64,000 bases of DNA, taken from Isoetes taiwanensis. Taxonomy: Eukaryota; Streptophyta; Lycopodiopsida; Isoetales; Isoetaceae. Shown here piece after piece: positions 57,456-64,000 of the stretch. Both the position numbers and the translations under genes were made by a program. Below the pieces are notes generated by a model. It was not told the origin of the DNA, searched no databases, and saw nothing but the letters and a program-made list of their open reading frames with translations. The stretch is from assembly GCA_021234155.1 (NCBI GenBank), contig JAJEKV010000003.1, forward strand, positions 16,044,386 through 16,108,385, in the 5' to 3' direction. The stretch's first letter is position 1, and every line of letters starts with the position of its first letter.

Positions 57456-57836
57456 CAGTATCTACGCACAAAGCATCGGCTTCCCAATTACGCTCCCTTG
57501 GGATATGAGTAATTTCCCAAGAGGTAAAATGAGCAAGCATTCCCATTACTGGTTTCTCACGGAGCTCCATATCGGCATTCTTGGCTTGATATTCTCCATT
57601 TACCTGTCTGCAAACTAATTGTGAATCCCCATAGATATGTATAATTGAAATATCCATAGCTCTAGCTTCTTGGAGACCTGCAATCAAAGCCTTGTATTCT
57701 GCTGCATTAGAAGTTATTTGGGGAAAAATTCTTCCTACCTTGGCCAAAAGTTTATTGGCGGTATCTTTTAATATAGCTGCGGATGAAGCTACATTCAATT
57801 TTTTGATATTCCTCCATCAAACCATAAACAACCTCT
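57439..57836 (-). pseudogene. Element B extra RNase H (aRH), upstream of RT
   Basis: WFDGGISK (57819-57830 region; one-base shift just after) is followed by a long open frame. It contains AEYKALIAGLQEARAMD, IIHIYGDSQLVCRQVNGEY, LAHFTSWEITHIPRERNWE and ADALC. All four catalytic acidic residues (Asp in FDGG, Glu in AEY, Asp in GDSQ, Asp in EADAL) are present. It is better preserved than the element's own RNase H. The frame runs to VDTDDLFI, after which the RT linker begins in another frame. Confidence 0.85.
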
Positions 57837-58202
57837 TACGCCATCTTGGAGGGTAGTGCACACTCTCTAATTAAAGGGATCAACTCAATTTTCTTGGTGC
57901 TAGGAGTTGCTAGACTATATGATCCTAGTGGTTCTTCTATAAGCATTTCTTTGATAAAATGTACCTCGTCATTAAAGCCATAAGAACCATCTTGATTGTA
58001 GATTGTGGCCACTTGAGTGCCATTTGAAATGGTGCATCTCCCTTCGGACCAGTTGGCCTAGCATCAGCTGTAGCCATCCACCTCCTTCCCGGCAAGAGAT
58101 CATATATATGCGTATCTTCTCCTAGATCTTCAAAGGCAACAACAACAAAATTGGCAGCTACAACAATACCTTCGGTGTTAGCACGGGGACCTTGGTCACA
58201 AT

Positions 58203-58433
58203 TCAAGCTGGTGCTATCTTAGCATTAGAAAAAGATTTTAACAAGACGGATGACCTTTTATCTATCTCGAGTCCACATTTTTTCATAACATGATATGGCA
58301 TGATATTCAAAGGTGAGCCTCCATCTAACAACACATTGGAAAAAGAATAACCTCCTAGAGTTCTTTGAGCACATAAAGGCACACGGATCCTCTTCATTTT
58401 GGGCGAGAATAAGATTAGTGGCATTAGCAACAC
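58203..58433 (-). pseudogene. Element B aspartic protease
   Basis: Open for 76 codons: VPLCAQRTLGGYSFSNVLLD then GGSPLNIMPYHVMKKCGLEI and DKRSSVLLKSFSNA. LLDGGS is the active-site triad region in the DGGS variant often seen in plant gypsy proteases. Downstream GIVVAANFVVVAFEDLG and RRWMATADARPTG correspond to the second half of the fold and the ILGRPWL-like motif. Confidence 0.8.
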
Positions 58434-58900
58434 CTACAAGCCTCTTTGCTTCACTAAAAGTAGTTTGTTGTAGTAACTTTTCCTATAACCGGGTGCAATT
58501 TTTAACAATGTAAATAAGTCCACACTTACTTTAGAATTTTTTTAGTAAAACATCCAACTCATCAAGGTCATGATCTTTCTTACCATATTTTTGTTGGGGA
58601 GGTGGAGCTATTTCTTGAGGAGGGGCCTCTATAGCAGGTGGTGGTGGCGGTCTTTGATCTCCTAAAATGCTCTGGAACAAACTTGGTAGGCTCGCCGGGT
58701 TTATGGGAATCTCCCATACCTGGTTTGTACCACCATCACTTCTTGGAGTCTTTGGCATCTCGTAGCTTGTACAAACCTTATAGAGCTAGTAGGCTCTGCA
58801 AATCTTACATGGGGAGTTGCCTCGGACTTCTTTTCCCTCTCTTGCTTGGCAAAATATTCTTTAACTTGATTGCATCCGAGGTCGGTATGGCCAATTTCAT
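58434..58900 (-). pseudogene. Element B Gag-Pol linker, proline-rich
   Basis: Contains PPPPPAIEAPPQEIAPPPQQ and KKDHDLDELDVLLKKF, between the zinc knuckle and the protease. No domain is recognised. The same linker, damaged, lies at 38100-38300 in Element A. Confidence 0.6.
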
Positions 58901-59893
58901 TGCAAAAAGCAATTTGGACATTCCCTACCAAAGTGACCTTTCTTTTTACATTTAGGACATATTTGCCAATAACAAATGTCATTTGGATGTGAAGTTCTAT
59001 TGCAATGAATACATTCAGGGTAAGTTCTACCTTGCTTGCCTTGAGCTCCACAAGTTGTTTGGTCACCTCTGCTAAAGCCTCGGTCACCTTTGTAAGGTCT
59101 GCCTTGACTTCTAAAATCGAGAATCGACTTCTTCTTTTTCTTTTCTTTATACCACGGCATAAATAGGAACAGAATGGTGAGATTCATAAGGACCATCGGT
59201 GGCATCAGGGTAAAAGGATCATGATGAAAGCTATGGTGTTTTACGGTAGAATAGAAAACATTTTGGTCAATTCGATGGTTTTGGCAAAAACTTTGTAGAT
59301 GGAATCAAAACCTTCTGCGGCTTGAATTTTGATAAGCTTCTGTGAATTTACAGTGCGGAAGATAAGCCTTTAATGAAGGAGGATACCAAAAGAGTGTGGG
59401 AGCAGTGACTTGAACTTTTTGGCATCTATTCATGAAGGTACTAAATCTCTCCTTATCTTGACTCACACTTTCACTGCATAAATAGAAATTTTGCAACTCA
59501 TTAACAAGGTCTTTAGGGCGACCGTTTTCCAAACCTGTCCAAAAACTTGGTGACAAGATCATCCCAAGAAGTGGTTCCCATAAGCTTCTCATAAGTCACC
59601 CAAGCACCGGCTTCACTTTCCTCTTTAAAACACTTTTCAAATTGTGATAGCTTGCATCCTTTTTTGAAGCCAAAATCCACTGTAATAATCTTCAAAGACT
59701 TTTAGAAAGGTATTAGCACTCATCTTTGGAATCAAAAAGTAGGCAATGGAATAGGCATATTCAACTCAAGCGATAAGGCAAGCTTTGAAGTAATCCACTT
59801 GCAAAATTAGGGGAAGAGGTCTATCTCTAAAGGGTTGAAGTCTCTGATCTTCCATTGGTTCTGTTCTGCTGGAAACTTTTGTTTTGGAGCCAT
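58901..59893 (-). pseudogene. Element B gag with zinc knuckles
   Basis: ATG at 59893-59891 gives MAPKQKFPAEQNQWKIRDFN. The gag core includes EAGAWVTYEKLMGTTSWDDL, FLDRFGK, LVNELQNFYLCSESVSQDKE and FSTFMNRCQKVQVTAPTLFW. The nucleocapsid has ECIHCNRTSHPND and CPKCKKKGHFGREC (CCHC knuckle, about 58935-58976). An upstream extension of the same frame runs into the LTR (to 59992). The start lies only 41 bp inside the LTR edge. Confidence 0.82.
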
Positions 59894-59934
59894 GAGTTCG
59901 AAAATCGGTAGAAATCTCGGTAGAACCTCCAAAA

Positions 59935-61864
59935 TGTTGACCCTAAACCTGGCAGGATCAACCACAAGGAACCAACTTGAGCTTTCACTCAAATTGGGGT
60001 TAGAACCTCGAGATCACTTAAGGTGATCAATCTATGCAAGCAAATTTCAATGAAAAGTCCAAAAACTTGGAGTTTAGTACCTTTCCCATTTCCAGAAATT
60101 GACACCTTTGTCAAAACAGTTGTGGTATTGATATGCAAATCGATTTTTTGAGTCAACCACTGTAGACTTAGTCAGAAAAGATGTAGGTAATCAATGGTAA
60201 AAGCTTCGACCAAGTGGAAAAATAGTTTATGAGTTATTCGGGCTCAAAGTGCAGTCAAAATTTGGTCAATAGCAGTCAAATCTGAAAACAGTGATCAGAG
60301 ATTGGGATTTTGGAGTTGCCAGATGAGTTGTTGAGAATCTCCAAAGCAAATGTGCTTTAATGATGATAAGGAATCTAGGCAAATGGTCAGATTGTCATCT
60401 GGATAAGCAAAAAGTAATTTTGTATTTGGATTTGGCAAAATCTGATCAAGAATAGTCAAAAGCGAGTGCAAAATTTCTAACTCAAGTTGTGAGTGGGATT
60501 TTTTGGATTTTTCAAGACATATAGGTTCGGATGCTTCAGGATTGATGGCAAATGGATCAAGGGTAATCAAAAGTACTCGGGGATTTTTACGTAAAATTTT
60601 GAGCAGGAGGAAAAATTGTAAAGGATCATAGAGATAATTTCTTGGATAGGTATCAAATTTCATTGATAGGAATGTAAATCAATCGTAATAATGTTGGATA
60701 ATAATAATTGGTACTTCAAAATCAACTTGGGTCAATAAAAGTTTCAATAGATAATTTCCAACCAAATCTCTTGTGACTTGATGGGGAAGTACTCGAGAGA
60801 CTTCCAAAATCCTTTCAGTCATGCTCGGCAATGATCACGTAAGGTTTATGCGATTACGGGCCTTAAAAATTTTCTCGGATCTAATTTCCCATATATATTT
60901 TCAAATTTAGTGGTTCCGGCATCTTAGGGCTTGATTTGTGGTTCATTAAGTTTAGGGAGCGTGGGAATCCAGAAATAGCGAGGGTTAGGGAGGGCGGTAG
61001 AATCAATTCCGGCATGATTTCAGCAATTCACGGGATTTAGGGTTCATCTTAGTATAATTAAGTGAAACTCGCGATACGGTTCACGTATTTCCTTTGTATA
61101 TCTTTGGGAATATTCCTGTATTTTGGGTTTTTGAAGTTCCTCCATGGTTTAATACTCAAGGCTCATATTTTCTTAAGGTCTTTGCAAGCCTAGGCCATGC
61201 TATCAAGCAATTGTATTCAAATTTTAAGCTCTAGGGCCATGAAAATGATTTGAAAGAATAGGGAACCAGTAAAGGGTGTGACCATAAGTATTAGGCAAAA
61301 ATGTTTGCCAAAGGGGGCAACAAAGGGTCCATGTGGATGGTGGAAATGGAAAATAATAAGATATGGATATAAAACAAGGTCTATGGTTAAGCAAAGTATG
61401 GGGTAAATGTTTATGGCAAAAGAAGAAAGCAAATTTGGAAGGTAATGGTGTAAAAGTGGACATATAAGAGGGATGTCATGGAAAAATTAGCAAATAATGA
61501 TAACAAAATAGGTTAGGGATGTAAGAAGGGAAAAATGGCTAGGCAAAAGCAAAGTGACAAGGATGGAACCATATAAAGGGAATCTTCAAACTTTAACTTC
61601 AAACTTGAGCAATATCTTCCAAACTTCATAACCCGGGATCTTCTAGAGCATATTCTTTGACTAAGCATTTTGACCTCAAATAAAGTACCTCATGTGAGTC
61701 TTGAACCTTGAGCACTTGTTAACTTGAAGAATGAATTCCTTTTGACCTCCACATCAATGTTGAATACCAAGATTCTTCCAAACTTTGACCTAGTCTTTTA
61801 AGATAAGTTGACCTAGTGTGAATGTATAGACCACAATTAGCATGTTGCCCTTTTGGGGGCAACA
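59935..61864 (-). repeat. Element B 5' LTR
   Basis: 1930 bp, with terminal palindrome TGTTGCCC/GGGGGCAACA at 61843-61864. It carries the promoter for the element. TATATATGG on the sense strand (near 60890) is the likely TATA region, as in Element A. Confidence 0.93.
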
Positions 61865-61869
61865 GGGGT
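61865..61869. repeat. Element B target-site duplication, right
   Basis: GGGGT, identical to 51727-51731. Confidence 0.85.
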
Positions 61870-63021
61870 TTAAGGGGGATTTTAATTTAAATGTGTTGGA
61901 CCCAATGGTTGTGTTAATTAATGTCAATGGTAGTTATGTGTTGGTTGTTAATGTCAATGGTTGTTATGTGTTGGTTGTTATGTGTTGCTTGTTATGTGTT
62001 GGGGGATTTAATTTTTATATGTTGGACGTTAATGGTTTGTGTTGCAAAAAAAAAAAAATTTGGCCGCCGGAGGCCTTAGGGGCGTCACATTTTAGGGTGT
62101 GACAAAAATTTTTAAATTCAAACGAGGAAAAAAACTAGAATTCATTTGAGGCTTTCATCACACACGTAGCTTTTTGAATTTCATCACAATAAAACAAATA
62201 GAACATAAGTAAAAGTTACCATAAAAATAGAAGCTGATTGATCCCATTATTTTGAAAGTCATAAAGTTTGCAACACCCATACACAAACATTTTCAACTAG
62301 AATTTAACAGTGACCTTTGGCCTCCATGGATTCTTGTGGTGAGAAACCAAAGTGGGAAACTTTTACGCTTGTTAGCACAAGGATCTAGAAAGCCTCAAAA
62401 TCTAAAAATGCATGGTAATTTTTGCAAGCTTCATTGAGAATGAGCCATAAAACAATATCAATAAGCGCAATCTGTATTAATCAAATTTGGTAGGATGTGA
62501 AAGCCTACAAACCCGGGCGGAAAAATTGCTGTTTTAGCATAGATAACAACCAAACATATCCATATCATACACTTATCAAAAGATCTAGGAGAGCTTTCCA
62601 ACAAAAATTATCTCAAGCGAGCTCACGGATCAAAAGTTATGATAAGAAAAATGTGTTGCGGGCGGAAAGCGCACTACATCGCCTTTCAAGCCCTTCATGT
62701 GCCCATTATGCACCATACACACAAAAGAGGGCTTTCGTTGTGAGCCATTGGTTGTTGACCATTATACCACCGCACAAAAGGGCTTTTATTTGTGAGCCAT
62801 TGGTTGTTGACCATTATGCACCCGCGCCGAAAAAAGGGCTTTTGTTGTGAGCCATTGATTGTTGACCATTGGAAAAAAAAGGGATAAAATCAATGGCTCA
62901 GAAATGGTTACACTCTAGATGTACGTATTAGTACATCCATTTGAATACATCACGAAATCATAGGAAAACCTTAGTGAAAGCGTGCAAAAACACAAAGAAA
63001 ACCCTGTTATTATGCTACATA
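61870..63021 (-). mobile_element. Family-X copy 3, right portion (inner arm plus full outer arm)
   Basis: 61870-62090 is the core right arm (TTTAATTTAAATGTGTTGG to GGTTTGTGTTGC). 62090-63021 is the complete outer arm, complement of 27832-28784, with the three GAGCCATTGGTTGTTGACC units at 62735-62870 and the terminus GTTATTATGCTACATA at 63021. Together with 51080-51726 it shows that a full X element is a large palindrome: outer arm, inner arm, centre, inner arm, outer arm. Confidence 0.75.
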
Positions 63022-64000
63022 TTCATAAATGACTATACTCAAAGCGAGAGGTGCCGGAGGCTCAACATGCGATGCGGGTCATAGGATCGGCCGAATCCGA
63101 GCATTTGTCTTAGTCGAGTGCACCTCGTTTAGCATTTAAGACACATAGCATTTTATGCTCACATTGCGAGTGTACATTCGGTGGTTATAAAAACATGCTT
63201 CACATCGACCCATGTGATGTTTCCAAGCTTGGAAAAGATTGTTAAGTGAGGTGGATTTGATAGAAATAGTCATGTTTCTAACTTCTATTACTGGCGATAT
63301 ACTTAGCCCACATGGATCCTTAAGAGGCAAGATGACCCTAAACCCAAAGCTACTATGGTAGAATGCAAAAGTTAAGAAATAATACGAATTGCATAGGGCC
63401 AGTCTTGCATAGAAGGTTCAAAAGAATCATACAAACCTACTAAGTAGTGGCGTTAGTGAATCTTTGGAATTGGATATTGATGGCTACAAATGCTTACTAT
63501 GTGTATTTATAGCAAAACGAGGAGAACTTATGATGCAAAATGTGCTTTCTTATGATGAACACTTGACAACATTATTGGTGTTTGCCATATTAGATCCTAA
63601 AAACATGTTTCAAGTGAGCATGGATGTTTGTAGTGTTAGATCGAAAAGCATGTTTCAAGTGAGTATGCCCATGTATGTTGGGAAGGGAACAATGTGTATA
63701 GCTGAAATTCTTAGTTGAGGCATCTTTCCAATGAAAATGGCAAAACACAATGGGCTTTGGGCCCCATGAGATTGTTGAAGCGAGCAATTGTGTATAGCTG
63801 AAGTTCTTAGTATTATTTTTTGTGGGAAGAACAATGGCAATATATAAAGGGCTATTCTGAGAAAGATAAACCCGACATTTTTCCTTGGGAAGCTAAAATG
63901 GGTTTAGGGTTGAGACAAAAATAGTGGTGCAGTTGGAGGCCTTATGACAGAGTTAATCCATTTGTTAGCATATTTTTTAGCGCGACTTAAATTATGCGTA
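63022..64000. other. Intergenic DNA with short direct repeats
   Basis: No gene is seen. AAACATGTTTCAAGTGAGCATG (63601) recurs as AAGCATGTTTCAAGTGAGTATG (63648), and TGTGTATAGCTGAAATTCTTAG (63693) recurs as TGTGTATAGCTGAAGTTCTTAG (63790). Otherwise nothing is recognised up to the window edge. Confidence 0.4.

Larger units (their letters stand above)
51732..61864 (-). mobile_element. Element B: structurally complete Ty3/gypsy retrotransposon
   Basis: A 10,133-bp element on the minus strand. The 5' LTR is 59935-61864, the interior 53672-59934, the 3' LTR 51732-53671, and the duplication is GGGGT. LTR ends are TGTTG...CAACA. The domain order, reading leftwards, is gag (59893), zinc knuckle, protease, extra RNase H, RT, gypsy RNase H, integrase and tail (54496). 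Small indels break the frames, but no domain is missing. It inserted into a family-X element. Confidence 0.95.

Overview
The window is nuclear DNA of a flowering plant. The evidence is an intron-containing gene for a chloroplast twin-arginine translocase subunit (TatC) with GT/AG introns, plus plant-type mobile elements: Ty3/gypsy with dual RNase H, L1-type LINEs, a Ty1/copia remnant and MITEs. The species cannot be named from the sequence. Few host genes are visible, and most of the window is nested or decayed repeats.

Layout. At 0.3-0.43 kb there is a possible terminal exon of a minus-strand gene. TatC follows at 0.74-2.5 kb (+). From 3.5 to 13 kb the DNA is AT-rich and mostly unassignable, with short tandem repeats, a structured LINE-like 3' tail (7.3 kb) and a copia reverse-transcriptase scrap (11.9 kb). 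At 13.0-13.5 kb there is a 240-bp tandem duplication. At 14.15-14.96 kb pieces of two unrelated genes lie side by side: the N-terminal cap of a leucine-rich-repeat receptor and the last exons of an NAD(P)-binding reductase-like protein. A full-length L1-type LINE (14.97-20.34 kb) sits 5 bp past the second fragment's stop codon, with a 14-bp target duplication. From 20.6 to 25.9 kb an extremely T-rich 5-kb tract lies between two hairpin-headed, TATA-containing direct repeats. From 26.9 to 29.4 kb there are copies of an inverted-repeat family, called X here.

Two members of one Ty3/gypsy family dominate the right half. Element A (31.8-45.4 kb, +) has an insertion in its 5' LTR and a MITE in its integrase. 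Element B (51.7-61.9 kb, -) is structurally complete, has an exact GGGGT target duplication, and lies inside a family-X copy. Both carry gag, zinc knuckle, protease, an extra plant/archaeal-like RNase H, reverse transcriptase, the usual gypsy RNase H and integrase. The extra RNase H lies BEFORE the reverse transcriptase in both copies. In the plant Tat/Ogre group, where extra RNase H domains are familiar, it normally follows RT-RH. An unidentified intron-containing host gene (45.7-46.8 kb, -) lies between A and B.

Almost every element frame is broken by small indels. Where two copies can be compared, many differences sit at CAG, CTG or CCG trinucleotides (for example CCAG against CGG). This may be a read-error signature at CHG-methylated cytosines, so many apparent pseudogenes here may be less damaged than they look.
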